Shown here piece by piece: positions 25,325-34,723 of a stretch of DNA of 64,000 bases; within the stretch, counting starts at the first letter, position 1, and each line of letters begins with the position of its first letter. The position numbers and the translations under genes are program-made. The DNA comes from Thioalkalivibrio sp. ALE31. GTDB taxonomy: Bacteria > Pseudomonadota > Gammaproteobacteria > Ectothiorhodospirales > Ectothiorhodospiraceae. The notes below the pieces were generated by a model that was not told where the DNA came from, did no database searches, and saw nothing but the letters and a program-made list of their open reading frames with translations. The DNA lies in the NCBI RefSeq assembly GCF_000377405.1, contig NZ_KB905020.1:679180-743179 (forward strand), given 5' to 3'.

Positions 25325-26119
25325 TCAGGCGGGTCCGTCGATCCGCTCGACACCCACCTCGTGGCGGATCGGGTAGACCGGGAGCCCGAACTGGTTGTAG
25401 ATCGCCACGTCCGCCGCGTCGCGGCCGTAGCCCACCACCACGTAGCCGCCCCGCAATTCCGTCTGGGTCGCATCGAAGCTGTACCAGCGACCGCCGACGA
25501 AGGCCTCGAACCAGGCGTGCATGTCCATCGGCTGCAGGCCGTGCAGATACCCGACCACCATGCGCGCCGGGATACTGAGACTGCGGCAAAGGGCGATGCC
25601 CAGATGCGCCAGGTCGCGGCACACCCCACTCCCGCGCTGGTTCACCTCCACCGCCGAGATCGGGATGTCGCTGGTGCCGGGAAGATACTCGATGCGGTCA
25701 CGCAGCCATTGCTCGATGGCGGCCACCTGGTCGTAGCCCAGCCACTGCCCGGCGGTGATCTCGGTCGCCATGCGATTGAAACGGTCCGATTCGCAGAAGC
25801 GGCTGGGCAGGAGGTAGCCAAGGGTCGCGTCCGGCAGGGCCTGTACCTCGACAAACGGGGCGCCGGGGGCGCGATCCAGGGCATCGGCCGTCTGCACCTC
25901 GGCCGCCGTGTGGATCGAGAATGGCCCCGGCGGCGCGACCAGACGCTGGCAGAGATTGCCGTAGACATCCACGAACTCGGTCACCGGGGCGTTCGGCACC
26001 AGGCGATACTCCTCGCGCGCGATCCACTGCAGCGGGCCGCTGCGCGGGCGCAGCATCAGCACGAACGGTGTCGGGACGGGGATCTCGAATTCGAAGTCAC
26101 AGCGGGTTTCAAGCCACAT
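25325..26119 (-). CDS. Transglutaminase-like cysteine peptidase family protein
   Basis: A 264-residue protein with an N-terminal beta domain (~1-100) and a transglutaminase-like core with the triad Cys167 ([11 protein letters not shown]), His201 ([10 protein letters not shown]) and Asp216 (WYSFDAT). No signal peptide, so cytoplasmic. Such proteins often occur near circularly permuted ATP-grasp or alpha-E proteins and may form or cut amide bonds; no such partner is next door. It is divergent from the TRAP receptor (151 bp between starts) and 272 bp upstream of glyA in the same direction. Confidence 0.85.
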   Translation of the reverse strand: MWLETRCDFEFEIPVPTPFVLMLRPRSGPLQWIAREEYRLVPNAPVTEFVDVYGNLCQRLVAPPGPFSIHTAAEVQTADALDRAPGAPFVEVQALPDATLGYLLPSRFCESDRFNRMATEITAGQWLGYDQVAAIEQWLRDRIEYLPGTSDIPISAVEVNQRGSGVCRDLAHLGIALCRSLSIPARMVVGYLHGLQPMDMHAWFEAFVGGRWYSFDATQTELRGGYVVVGYGRDAADVAIYNQFGLPVYPIRHEVGVERIDGPA

Positions 26120-26270
26120 GGGGCAATGCCTGCGTCGGATGGAGGCCTCACCCTACGCGCCGCTTGACCGCAGAGCCAGAAAAACCTTGCCGCGTTACCC
26201 GGACCGGCGGGCGTGTACATTACGGCCCGATTCCCTACACTCGCGATACCGCCTGTTCCCGGGAGAACAC

Positions 26271-27281
26271 ATGCGAGGATCCGCCGTGCACCGCATCCCG
26301 ACACGTCGCCTGACCCGCGGGCTGCCGGCCCTGGGCCTGAGCCTGGCTTTGTTGCTGCTCGCGCCCCTGGCGGCGGCCGAGCAGCGCTTCATCAACATCG
26401 GTACCGGCGGCGTCACCGGGGTCTACTACCCGGCCGGCCAGCACCTGTGCCGCCTGTTCAACACTCGCCGCGACGAACACGGGATGCGCTGCACCGCGGA
26501 AAGCACCGGGGGCTCGGTGTTCAATCTGAACATGGTGCGCTCCGGCGACATGGATTTCGGCGTGGCCCAGTCGGATCTGCAGTACCACGCCTACCACGGC
26601 AGCGGCCGCTTCGAGGCCTTCGGGCCAGCCACGCACCTGCGGGCCATGTTCAGCCTGCACCCGGAGCCCCTGACCCTGGTGGTGCGTCCCGACGCGGAGA
26701 TTGCCGGACTGGATGATCTGCCGGACAAGCGCGTGAACATCGGCAACCCCGGATCCGGCCAGCGCACCCTGATGGAAGAGCTGATGGAGAAGCTCGGCTG
26801 GGATCACGATACCTTCCGCCGAGTCAGCGAGCTGCCCTCGCGCGAGCAGGCCCAGGCCCTGTGCGACAATCGCATCGACGCCTTCGTGTTCTCCGTCGGC
26901 CACCCTTCGGCGGCGATCCAGGAGCCCATCGCCACCTGTGATGCACGCCTGGTCTCCATCGAGGGGCCGGCCATCGAGGAACTGATCCGCTCGACCCCCT
27001 ACTACCTCACCGCCGTGATTCCCGCCGATACCTACCCAGGGCAGGACCAGGACATCCGCACCTACGGCGTGGGCGCCACCCTGGTCACCTCGGACCGCAC
27101 GTCGAACACCGCCGCCTTTGAACTGACCCGCGCCGTGTTCGAGAACTTCGAGACCTTCCGTGGCCTGCACCCGGCCTTCAGCGGTCTCGAACGCGAGGGC
27201 ATGGTGGACGAGGGCCTGTCCGCGCCCATGCACCCCGGCGCCCGACGCTACTTTCGCGAGGCAGGACTGATCGATGACTGA
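26271..27281 (+). CDS. TAXI-family TRAP transporter substrate-binding protein
   Basis: A 336-residue periplasmic receptor. The signal peptide ends ...LLLAPLAAA near residue 37, followed by EQRFINIGTGGVTGVYYPAGQ, the typical TAXI opening. Further family blocks are CTAESTGGSVFNLNMVRSG, KRVNIGNPGSGQRTLMEEL and the C-terminal HPGARRYFREAGL. The start ATG 26271 follows GGGAG by ~8 bases. It binds a small organic acid or amino acid (TAXI ligands include glutamate and alpha-ketoglutarate); the ligand cannot be told here. It overlaps its membrane partner by 8 bp. Confidence 0.92.
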   Translation: MRGSAVHRIPTRRLTRGLPALGLSLALLLLAPLAAAEQRFINIGTGGVTGVYYPAGQHLCRLFNTRRDEHGMRCTAESTGGSVFNLNMVRSGDMDFGVAQSDLQYHAYHGSGRFEAFGPATHLRAMFSLHPEPLTLVVRPDAEIAGLDDLPDKRVNIGNPGSGQRTLMEELMEKLGWDHDTFRRVSELPSREQAQALCDNRIDAFVFSVGHPSAAIQEPIATCDARLVSIEGPAIEELIRSTPYYLTAVIPADTYPGQDQDIRTYGVGATLVTSDRTSNTAAFELTRAVFENFETFRGLHPAFSGLEREGMVDEGLSAPMHPGARRYFREAGLIDD

Positions 27282-30057
27282 TACCCGAGCCCAGGATGTC
27301 GCCAGCCCGGAAGACCGCCAGGTCGCCGAGCTGGAGACCGGCGGCCGCCACCCCGGCCGCGCGACCCGCAGTCTCATCTGGATCACGGCCGTCGCGTGGT
27401 CGCTGTTCCAGATCTGGATCGCCGCGCCGATGGCCGACTGGGTGGATGTCTTCGTGGTCTCCGAGACCGAGGCCCGCTCCATCCATCTGGCCTTCGCGAT
27501 CTTCCTCGGCTACCTGCTCTTCCCCGCGGTACGTCCCACCGCCCGCGGCAAGGGCTGGCAGCACGCGATCGGCATCCTCTATGCCCTCGGCGGCCTGGCC
27601 CTGATCGCACTAGGGCTATGGCAGCTGCTGGGCCTTGAACGCCTCGGCGAGGTCTATCTGGCTCTGGGGATCGCCCTGGTCGTAGTGGCCTGGCCCCTGC
27701 TGCGCGGGAACGACCCCGTGCATCGTGTGCCCCTGGGCGACTGGGTATTCGCCGCGGTCGCGGCCTTCAGTGCGCTCTACCTCTACCTGTTCCACGAGGC
27801 GCTGGCGGCGCGCCCAGGCGCCCCCACCGAGCTGGACCTGGTCATGGCCGGGATCGGTCTGATCCTGCTGCTGGAGGCGACACGCCGCGTGCTCGGCCCG
27901 GCGCTGACCATCATCGCGGCGATCTTCCTGTTCTACACCTTCGCCGGGCCGCTGATGCCAGACCTGATCGCCCATCGCGGCGCCAGCTACCCGCGCGCGA
28001 TGGCGCAGCAGTGGCTGTCCAACGAGGGGGTGTTCGGGATCGCGCTGGGGGTCTCCACCAGCTTCGTGTTCCTGTTCGTGCTGTTCGGCGCGCTGCTGGA
28101 ACGCGCCGGCGCCGGCGACTACTTCATCCGCGTGGCCTTCTCCTTGCTCGGGCACCTGCGCGGGGGCCCGGCCAAGGCCGCGGTGATGGCCTCGGGGATG
28201 ACCGGCGTGGTCTCCGGTTCATCCATCGCCAATGTGGTCACCACCGGCACCTTCACCGTGCCGCTGATGCGCCGGGTCGGTTTCGCCCCGCACAAGGCCG
28301 GCGCGGTGGAGGTGGCCAGCTCGGTCAACGGCCAGTTGATGCCGCCGGTGATGGGGGCCGCCGCCTTCCTGATGGTCGAGTACGTCGGCATCCCCTACGT
28401 GGAGGTGCTCAAACACGCGATTCTGCCGGCGCTGATCGCCTATATCGCGCTGATCTATATCGTCCACCTGGAGGCCTGCAAGAACGGCATGGAGGGGCTC
28501 CAGCGCGCCACCGTGACCACCTGGCGCGGGCGCCTGATCAGCTTCGGGATCACCGTCTCCAGCCTGATCATCCTGGCCGCCGCGGTGTACTGGGGGCTGG
28601 GCTGGATCAAGGACGTGGCCGGCGACGCCGCCGCCTGGATCATCGCCGGCCTGCTGTTCGCGGCCTACCTGATCCTGCTGTGGATCGTCGCCCGCGAACC
28701 CGAGCCGGAACCCCTGGACACCGAGCAACCCCTGCCGCGCGTGCTACCCACGGTACTGGGCGGTCTGCACTATGTGCTGCCGCTGGTGGTGCTGGTCTGG
28801 GCTCTGGTGGTGGAACGCCTGTCGCCGGGGCTGGCGGCGTTCTGGGCGGTGGCCTTCATGATCTTCATCGTCCTGACCCAGCGCCCGCTGGTCGCGCTGT
28901 TCCGGCGCCAGGGCCGGCTGCTGCAGGCGACCTGGGTCGGGGTATGGGAGCTGTTCCAGGGCTTCGAGACCGGCGCGCGCAACATGATCGGTATCGGCCT
29001 GGCCACCGCCGCGGCCGGGATCATCGTCGGCACCGTGGCAATGACCGGCGTCGGGCTGGTGCTGACCGACCTGGTGGACACCCTGTCCGGCGGCAACCTG
29101 CTGCTGGTGCTGGTGCTGACGGCCCTGATCAGCCTGATCCTGGGGCTGGGCCTGCCGACCACCGCGAACTACATCATCGTGGCGACCCTGATGGCCCCGA
29201 TCATCGTCGACCTGGGCGCCCAGCACGACATCCTGATCCCGCTGATCGCGGCCCACCTGTTCGTGTTCTATTTCGGCATCATGGCCGACGTGACGCCGCC
29301 GGTGGGTCTGGCCTCGTTTGCCGGCGCGGCGATCGCGAAGGCCGACCCGATCCGCACCGGGATCCAGGCCTTTGCCTACAGCCTGCGCACCATCGCATTG
29401 CCGTTCTTCTTCATCTTTAACAGCCAGTTGCTGCTGATCGGCGTGGACAACGTGTTCCAGCTGACGCTGGTATTCCTCGGCTCGCTGGCGGGCATCCTCG
29501 CGTTTACCGCAGCCACCCAGGGCTGGTTCCTGACCCGCAGCCGCTACTGGGAATCCGGCGCCCTGCTGGTGGTGGCCTTCGTGCTGCTGGTGCCCACGGT
29601 ACTGATGGACCGCATCGCGCCGCCCTTTGCGCACCAGCCGCCGGAGACCCTGCTGGAGGTCGTCGAAACGATCCCGGATCGTGACTCGCTGCGCGTGGAG
29701 GCCACCGGCATCGACCTGGAGGGCCGCGAGATCACCCGCACGGTGATGTTCCCACTGGGCAGCCCGGATCTGGCTCCGCGCGAACGCCTGGCCGATGCCG
29801 GCCTGGACGTGCGCTTCGATCCCGACGCGCAGAAGGCGCAGATACAAACGGTTGCTTTCGGCAGCCCGGCCGGCCGGGTAGGCTTGGAGGGTGGCTGGGC
29901 CATCACCGGCGTGCTGGTGCCCACCGACCGTCCGAGTCCCTACTGGTTCTACCTCCCCGCGCTGGCCCTGGGGCTCCTGGTCGCCTGGAACCAGCGCCGG
30001 CGCACGACACCACCGGGAGGCGGGCCATCCGCCGACGCCCCGGCGCTGTCGGCGTAA
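27274..30057 (+). CDS. TAXI-TRAP transporter fused membrane subunit (4TM/12TM, DUF3394 C-terminus)
   Basis: A 927-residue permease. The N-terminal small-subunit-like helices (~30-185) precede the large TRAP domain (~190-700), which has the conserved SGMTGVVSGSSIANVVTTGTF and LGLGLPTTANYIIVATLMAP motifs. The C-terminal ~200 residues contain two more helices and a periplasmic-type domain matching DUF3394, which occurs on many TAXI permeases. Sodium-driven secondary transport working with the preceding receptor. The internal duplication SGSS/TTAN is typical of the two half-sites. The tail is Pro-rich. Confidence 0.93.
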   Translation: MTDTRAQDVASPEDRQVAELETGGRHPGRATRSLIWITAVAWSLFQIWIAAPMADWVDVFVVSETEARSIHLAFAIFLGYLLFPAVRPTARGKGWQHAIGILYALGGLALIALGLWQLLGLERLGEVYLALGIALVVVAWPLLRGNDPVHRVPLGDWVFAAVAAFSALYLYLFHEALAARPGAPTELDLVMAGIGLILLLEATRRVLGPALTIIAAIFLFYTFAGPLMPDLIAHRGASYPRAMAQQWLSNEGVFGIALGVSTSFVFLFVLFGALLERAGAGDYFIRVAFSLLGHLRGGPAKAAVMASGMTGVVSGSSIANVVTTGTFTVPLMRRVGFAPHKAGAVEVASSVNGQLMPPVMGAAAFLMVEYVGIPYVEVLKHAILPALIAYIALIYIVHLEACKNGMEGLQRATVTTWRGRLISFGITVSSLIILAAAVYWGLGWIKDVAGDAAAWIIAGLLFAAYLILLWIVAREPEPEPLDTEQPLPRVLPTVLGGLHYVLPLVVLVWALVVERLSPGLAAFWAVAFMIFIVLTQRPLVALFRRQGRLLQATWVGVWELFQGFETGARNMIGIGLATAAAGIIVGTVAMTGVGLVLTDLVDTLSGGNLLLVLVLTALISLILGLGLPTTANYIIVATLMAPIIVDLGAQHDILIPLIAAHLFVFYFGIMADVTPPVGLASFAGAAIAKADPIRTGIQAFAYSLRTIALPFFFIFNSQLLLIGVDNVFQLTLVFLGSLAGILAFTAATQGWFLTRSRYWESGALLVVAFVLLVPTVLMDRIAPPFAHQPPETLLEVVETIPDRDSLRVEATGIDLEGREITRTVMFPLGSPDLAPRERLADAGLDVRFDPDAQKAQIQTVAFGSPAGRVGLEGGWAITGVLVPTDRPSPYWFYLPALALGLLVAWNQRRRTTPPGGGPSADAPALSA

Positions 30058-30087
30058 CCCGACCTCACCACGAACGGAGGACCCGCG

Positions 30088-30492
30088 ATGGAACAACCTC
30101 AATACGGCTTCAACGTGATCGTGCCGGGCGCGATCGATCAGGTGATCGAGCGCACCACGGCCGCCCTGGGCGAGGAAGGCTTCGGCATTCTCAGCGAGAT
30201 CGACGTGGCCGCGGCCTTCAAGAAGAAACTGGACCTGGATCATCGGGCCTACCGCATCCTCGGCGCCTGCAACCCGAACCTGGCCCGCCAGGCGATCGAG
30301 GCGGATCCGAACATCGGGCTGCTGCTGCCCTGCAACGTCCTGGTACAGGACAACGAGAACGGGACCTGCACGGTCGGCTTCATGGACCCGGTCGCGGTGA
30401 TGGGTCTGGTCAACAAGCCCGGTGTCGAGGACCTTGCTCAAGATGTGCGGCATCGCCTGGAACGGGTACGCCTGACACTGGAGACGGGCTAG
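30088..30492 (+). CDS. DUF302-family protein
   Basis: A 134-residue cytoplasmic protein of the DUF302 family (PF03625). Seen: FNVIVPGAIDQVIERTTAALGEEGFGILSEIDV, YRILGACNPNLARQAIEADPNIGLLLPCNVLV and a VGFMDP block near residue 95-100. Two conserved cysteines (in GACNP and LPCNV) suggest metal or heme/redox contact. Function unknown; in several sulfur oxidisers DUF302 proteins accompany sulfur or c-type cytochrome genes. RBS GGAGG about 9 bases before the ATG. It is 30 bp after the TRAP permease and followed by a long hairpin. Confidence 0.88.
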   Translation: MEQPQYGFNVIVPGAIDQVIERTTAALGEEGFGILSEIDVAAAFKKKLDLDHRAYRILGACNPNLARQAIEADPNIGLLLPCNVLVQDNENGTCTVGFMDPVAVMGLVNKPGVEDLAQDVRHRLERVRLTLETG

Positions 30493-30650
30493 TGGGCCAT
30501 GCGGGAAGTTCGGTGACGATGGAGCACAGCCAGAAGTGCCGGAGCAAGGCGGGCAAGTGCCGGAATAGCCACGCTATTTCAAACTTGCCCAACGCAGCGC
30601 CGGCGCTTCTGGCGAAGCGATCCGTTACCGAACTTTCCGCGTGGCCCGCT
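30491..30650. repeat. Long imperfect hairpin (160 bp) between DUF302 gene and glcE
   Basis: The outer arms 30491-30518 and 30623-30650 pair at 24 of 28 positions (left AGTGGGCCATGCGGGAAG). Inner arms CAGAAGTGCCGG (30531-30542) and CCGGCGCTTCTG pair, and the tip is GAATAGC-CAC-GCTATTTC. The whole spacer can therefore fold back on itself. It touches the DUF302 stop at 30490-30492. It resembles, in build but not sequence, the 16456-16722 element. Confidence 0.65.
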
Positions 30651-30673
30651 AGCCCCGGCCGCGCCCGTATCTG

Positions 30674-31783
30674 ATGGAACCCGGAACCGACCAGTCCTTG
30701 CTACTGGCCGAGCGCATCCGTTCGGCCAGTGCAGCCGGCCACCGCCTGGCCATCACCGGCAGTGGCAGTCAGCGTGCCCTCGCGTTCCCCGAAGGATATC
30801 CGGCGGATGTGCAGCTGCTGGAGGCAGGCCGCCACCACGGCATCGTCAATCTGGCCCCCAGCGAGCTGGTGGTGACGGTGCGTGCCGGCACACCGGTGAT
30901 GGAATTGCAGGCCGCGCTGGAAGAGGTCGGCATGATGCTGCCCTTCGAGCCGGCCATGCCCACCCCGTCCAGCACCGTAGGTGGCATGGTCGCCCTGGGG
31001 CTGTCCGGCGCGCGCCGCCCCTGGACCGCCAGTCTGCGCGACGCGCTGCTGGGTACACGCATCGTGAACGGCCGCGGCGAGATCCTGCGCTTCGGTGGCG
31101 AGGTCATGAAGAACGTCGCCGGCTTCGACGTCTCGCGCCTGATGGCGGGCAGCATGGGCAGTCTGGGCCTGCTGCTGGAAGCCAGCTTCAAGCTGCTCCC
31201 CGCCCCCGCCTACCAGGCCTGGCTGCGCCGCGAGGCCTCCGCGGCCGAATTCATCCAGCAGGCCCGGGACTGGGGACGCACCGCCCTGCCCTTCTCCGGC
31301 CTGGCCTGGGCCGACGGGATCACCCGGATCCGCCTGGGCGGTGGGCAGGAGGCCGTGCAGGAGGCCGCCGAGCGCCTGGGCGCGGATGCCGATCTGGAGG
31401 GTCCGCCCTTCTGGACCCGGCTGCGCGATCGTCACCTGCCGTTCCTGACCGGTTCGGTGACCGGCGACGAACGCCTGTGGCGTCTGAGCCTGCCGCCGGC
31501 GACCCCGCCCCTCGACCTGCCGGGCGAGTGGCTGATGAACTGGGGCGGCGGCGAGCGCTGGCTGCGCTCCAGCGCGGCCCCGGAAACGGTCCGCACGACG
31601 GTCGCAGACGCGGGCGGGCATGCCCGGCTGTGGCTGGGCAATCCCGCCGGCGGCACTTGGCTGCACCCGCGCCCCGCGCCGCACGCGCGCCTGGAAGGGG
31701 AAGTCCGCGCGGCGATGGACCCGGACGGGGTATTTTTCGCCCCACTGATTGCCCCCCATCCACGCCCCGCCCGGGCGAGCTGA
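30674..31783 (+). CDS. glcE: Glycolate oxidase FAD-binding subunit GlcE
   Basis: A 369-residue FAD-binding subunit of glycolate oxidase (GlcDEF), which oxidises glycolate to glyoxylate at the inner membrane. The PCMH-type fold shows RLAITGSGSQR, APSELVVTVRAGTPVMELQAALEE, PSSTVGGMVALGLSGARR, and GGEVMKNVAGFDVSRLMAGSMGSLGLL. The usual length is ~350. It is followed by glcF (4 bp gap) and an aminotransferase, but glcD, normally just upstream, is missing here. A hairpin and a DUF302 gene lie in that place, so glcD must be elsewhere. Confidence 0.93.
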   Translation: MEPGTDQSLLLAERIRSASAAGHRLAITGSGSQRALAFPEGYPADVQLLEAGRHHGIVNLAPSELVVTVRAGTPVMELQAALEEVGMMLPFEPAMPTPSSTVGGMVALGLSGARRPWTASLRDALLGTRIVNGRGEILRFGGEVMKNVAGFDVSRLMAGSMGSLGLLLEASFKLLPAPAYQAWLRREASAAEFIQQARDWGRTALPFSGLAWADGITRIRLGGGQEAVQEAAERLGADADLEGPPFWTRLRDRHLPFLTGSVTGDERLWRLSLPPATPPLDLPGEWLMNWGGGERWLRSSAAPETVRTTVADAGGHARLWLGNPAGGTWLHPRPAPHARLEGEVRAAMDPDGVFFAPLIAPHPRPARAS

Positions 31784-31787
31784 GACT

Positions 31788-33053
31788 ATGGAAACCCGCC
31801 TGCACCCCCGCTTCGAGAACGACCCGGCGGCGCGCATCGCCGAGGACGCGCTGCGCGCCTGTGTGCACTGCGGCTTCTGCAACGCGACCTGCCCGACCTA
31901 TCAGGAACAGGGCGACGAGCTGGACGGCCCGCGCGGCCGGATCTACCAGATCAAGGAGGTCCTGGAGAGCGGCGAGGCCAATGCCACGACGCGCACCCAT
32001 CTGGACCGCTGCCTGACCTGCCTCAACTGCATGACCACCTGCCCCTCCGGCGTGGACTACAACCACCTGGTGGCGGTGGGCCGCGAGGTCGTCGAGCGCG
32101 ACCTCGACCGCCCCTGGCGCGAGCGGCTGCTGCGCGGCCTGCTGGCGCGCGCCCTGCCGGCGCGCTGGCCGTTCCGTCTGGCCCTCGGGCTGGGGCGTCT
32201 CGCCCGCCCGGCCCTGCCCGCGCGACTGAAGCGGCGCGTGCCGCCGCGCCAGGCCACCGAGACCGTACCCCGGCCCGCCAACGGTGCTGCGGGACCCGGC
32301 TTCCAGCATGGGCGCGTGCTGCTGCTGGGCGGCTGCGTGCATGACGCCATCGACGCCCGCATCAACGCGGCCCTGCGCCACCTGCTGGCCCGCCGCGGCG
32401 TCGAGGTAGTGGAGACCGGGGCGGCCCGCTGCTGTGGAGCGGTGGAACACCACCTGGCCTTCGAGGAACGGACCCGCGCCCGGGTCCGCGCCAACCTCGA
32501 CGCCTGGGAACCGGTCCTGGAGCGCGGCGTCGACGCGGTCGTAAGCACCGCAAGTGGCTGCGGCGTGCTGCTACGCGACTACGGGCACATCCTGGCCGAC
32601 GACCCGACGTACGCCGAGCGCGCGGCCCGGCTGGCGGCACGGGTTCGCGACCCGGTGGAACTGTTCGACGCCGAAAGCATCCGCGAGCTCGGAATCCGCG
32701 CACCGGCCGATCACCCACCAGTGGCCTGGCACGCCCCCTGTACCCTGCAACACGGCCAGGCCCTGCCCGGGCGCGTGGAACCGCTCCTGCAGGCCGCCGG
32801 TTTCAATCTGGTTCCGGTCATCGAGCCGCACCTGTGCTGCGGCTCTGCCGGCACCTACTCGATCCTGCAGCCGGAGATGGCAGGTCGGCTTCGCCAGCGC
32901 AAGCTGGACAACCTCGAGGCCGCGGGCCCCGCGCGCATCGTCACCGCCAACATCGGCTGCCAGACCCATCTGCAAAGTGGCACGGACACCCCGGTCGAGC
33001 ACTGGCTCACGCTGCTCGAGCGCCACTGTCCGGCAACTCCCGCCGGTGCGTAG
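31788..33053 (+). CDS. glcF: Glycolate oxidase iron-sulfur subunit GlcF
   Basis: A 421-residue protein with two 4Fe-4S motifs, CVHCGFCNATCP (residues ~22-33) and CLTCLNCMTTCP (~75-86). Two CCG-type domains follow (LLGGCVHDAIDARINA / ARCCGAVEHH and HAPCTLQHG / HLCCGSAGTYSI). It passes electrons from the GlcD/GlcE flavins to the membrane quinone pool. The start METRLHPRF follows the glcE TGA by 4 bp. The middle (~110-170) is Arg/Pro-rich and slightly longer than in E. coli (407 residues). Confidence 0.94.
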   Translation: METRLHPRFENDPAARIAEDALRACVHCGFCNATCPTYQEQGDELDGPRGRIYQIKEVLESGEANATTRTHLDRCLTCLNCMTTCPSGVDYNHLVAVGREVVERDLDRPWRERLLRGLLARALPARWPFRLALGLGRLARPALPARLKRRVPPRQATETVPRPANGAAGPGFQHGRVLLLGGCVHDAIDARINAALRHLLARRGVEVVETGAARCCGAVEHHLAFEERTRARVRANLDAWEPVLERGVDAVVSTASGCGVLLRDYGHILADDPTYAERAARLAARVRDPVELFDAESIRELGIRAPADHPPVAWHAPCTLQHGQALPGRVEPLLQAAGFNLVPVIEPHLCCGSAGTYSILQPEMAGRLRQRKLDNLEAAGPARIVTANIGCQTHLQSGTDTPVEHWLTLLERHCPATPAGA

Positions 33054-33117
33054 GGGCGCTTGCCCGCGCCCGGACGGCGATCTAGATTCCCCCTTTTCCA
33101 ATCCGGTAGACGCATCC

Positions 33118-34302
33118 ATGCAGGCAAAATCCTTTCTCCCCCCGCAGCGCACCCTGATGGGCCCCGGCCCCTCCGATGTGAACCCGCGTGTTCTGAGCGC
33201 GATGAGCCGCCCGATCATCGGCCACCTGGACCCGGTCTTCGTCGGCATGATGGAGGAGATGAAAGGCCTGCTGCAGTACGCCTTTCAGACCAACAACGCG
33301 CTGACCCTGCCGGTCTCCGCCCCCGGCTCCGCCGGCATGGAGACCTGCTTCGTGAACCTGGTCGAGCCGGGCGACAAGGTGATCGTCTGCATCAACGGCG
33401 TGTTCGGCACGCGCATGAAGGAAAACGTCGAGCGCTGTGGCGCCACTGCCGTGGTGGTGGAGGACGACTGGGGCGCCCCGGTCTCCCCGCAGAAGGTCGA
33501 GGACGCGCTGAAGGGCAACCCGGATGCGAAGATCCTGGCCTTCGTGCACGCCGAGACCTCCACCGGCGCGCGCTCGGATGTCGAGACCCTGTGCCGGCTG
33601 GCGCGCGAACACGACTGCCTGACCATCGTCGACTCGGTCACCGGCCTCGCCGGCAGCCCGCTGTACGTGGATGACTGGGGCGTGGACGCGATCTACTCCG
33701 GCTCGCAGAAGTGCCTGTCCTGCACCCCGGGCCTGTCGCCGGTCAGCTTCAGCGAGCGCGCGGTGGAACGCATCCAGGCGCGCAGCCACAAGGTCCAGAG
33801 CTGGTTCCTCGACCTGAACCTGGTCATGGGGTACTGGGGCGGCGGCGGCAAGCGCGCCTACCACCACACCGCCCCGATCAACGCCCTGTACGCCCTGCAC
33901 GAATCGCTGGTAATCCTTGCCGAGGAAGGCCTGGAGAACAGCTGGTCGCGTCACTGCCGCCACCACGACGCCCTGCGCGCCGGCCTTGAGGCCATGGGCC
34001 TGAGCTTCCTGGTGGATGCCGAGCACCGCCTGCCGCAGCTCAATGCGGTGCACGTGCCCGAGGGCGTGGACGAGGCCGCGGTGCGCAGCGAACTACTGAA
34101 CCGCTACGGCCTGGAGATCGGCGCCGGGCTGGGACCCTATGCCGGCAAGGTCTGGCGCATCGGCCTTATGGGCTACGGCGCCAACGAGAAGAACGTCCTG
34201 CTATGCCTGTCCGCGCTGGAGGCCGTGCTGGCCGACATGGGGGCCGTCACCCCCGGCCGCGCGATGCCCGCCGCCCGGGCCGCCTACGCGCAGCAGGGCT
34301 GA
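33118..34302 (+). CDS. Class V aminotransferase (alanine/serine-glyoxylate aminotransferase)
   Basis: A 394-residue PLP enzyme. The N-terminal LMGPGPSDVNPRVLSAMS, the glycine loop VSAPGSAGMETCFVNL, the acidic pair in IVDSVTGLAG, and PLP Lys198 in YSGSQKCLSCTPG match the AGXT/SGAT family. It converts glyoxylate to glycine with alanine or serine as donor. The position 65 bp after glcF makes the pathway reading firm: glycolate to glyoxylate to glycine. The C-terminus ends ARAAYAQQG. Which donor is preferred cannot be told from sequence alone. Confidence 0.92.
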   Translation: MQAKSFLPPQRTLMGPGPSDVNPRVLSAMSRPIIGHLDPVFVGMMEEMKGLLQYAFQTNNALTLPVSAPGSAGMETCFVNLVEPGDKVIVCINGVFGTRMKENVERCGATAVVVEDDWGAPVSPQKVEDALKGNPDAKILAFVHAETSTGARSDVETLCRLAREHDCLTIVDSVTGLAGSPLYVDDWGVDAIYSGSQKCLSCTPGLSPVSFSERAVERIQARSHKVQSWFLDLNLVMGYWGGGGKRAYHHTAPINALYALHESLVILAEEGLENSWSRHCRHHDALRAGLEAMGLSFLVDAEHRLPQLNAVHVPEGVDEAAVRSELLNRYGLEIGAGLGPYAGKVWRIGLMGYGANEKNVLLCLSALEAVLADMGAVTPGRAMPAARAAYAQQG

Positions 34303-34377
34303 AGAACCCACCTATCACCGGCCGCCGCCGCGCCCCTGCGCGCTGGCGGCCCCGCGAGACCCAACGGGAGGCGCACC

Positions 34378-34707
34378 ATGACGCTAAGCGAACTGCTGCA
34401 GTACCTGGATGAACACATGGACGGCGTGTTCCTGGACGGCGACCCTGCCGCGTCGCTGGAAAAGGCGCGTAGCGGCGAACACCGCAACCCCATCGCGGCC
34501 GAGGTCCTGGTCGCGCTGATGGACGGGGCCGGCGCCGACAGCCCGGACACCACCCTGGAGCGCGCCGAGGCGGTCAAGGCCATCGGCCCGACCCGCCTGA
34601 AGTACATGGGCGATGATGCACCCGTAGAGGGCTTCCGCCTGGTGGAGAAGACCATCGTCACCATCGACGCCGCCTACAACGAAGAGGCGCTCGCCTCCCG
34701 CGGCTGA
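34378..34707 (+). CDS. Small acidic protein of unknown function
   Basis: A 109-residue protein, MTLSELLQYLDEHMDGVFLDG ... NEEALASRG. GGGAGG ends ~6 bases before the ATG and the frame is free of repeats, so it is likely real. Mostly helical, acidic, no cysteines, no signal or membrane segment. It follows the glyoxylate aminotransferase by 75 bp in the same direction and may be part of that operon. I do not recognise a family. The segment VKAIGPTRLKYMGDDAPVEGF looks the most conserved in character. Confidence 0.7.
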   Translation: MTLSELLQYLDEHMDGVFLDGDPAASLEKARSGEHRNPIAAEVLVALMDGAGADSPDTTLERAEAVKAIGPTRLKYMGDDAPVEGFRLVEKTIVTIDAAYNEEALASRG

Positions 34708-34723
34708 TCCCGCCCGCTAAGGT

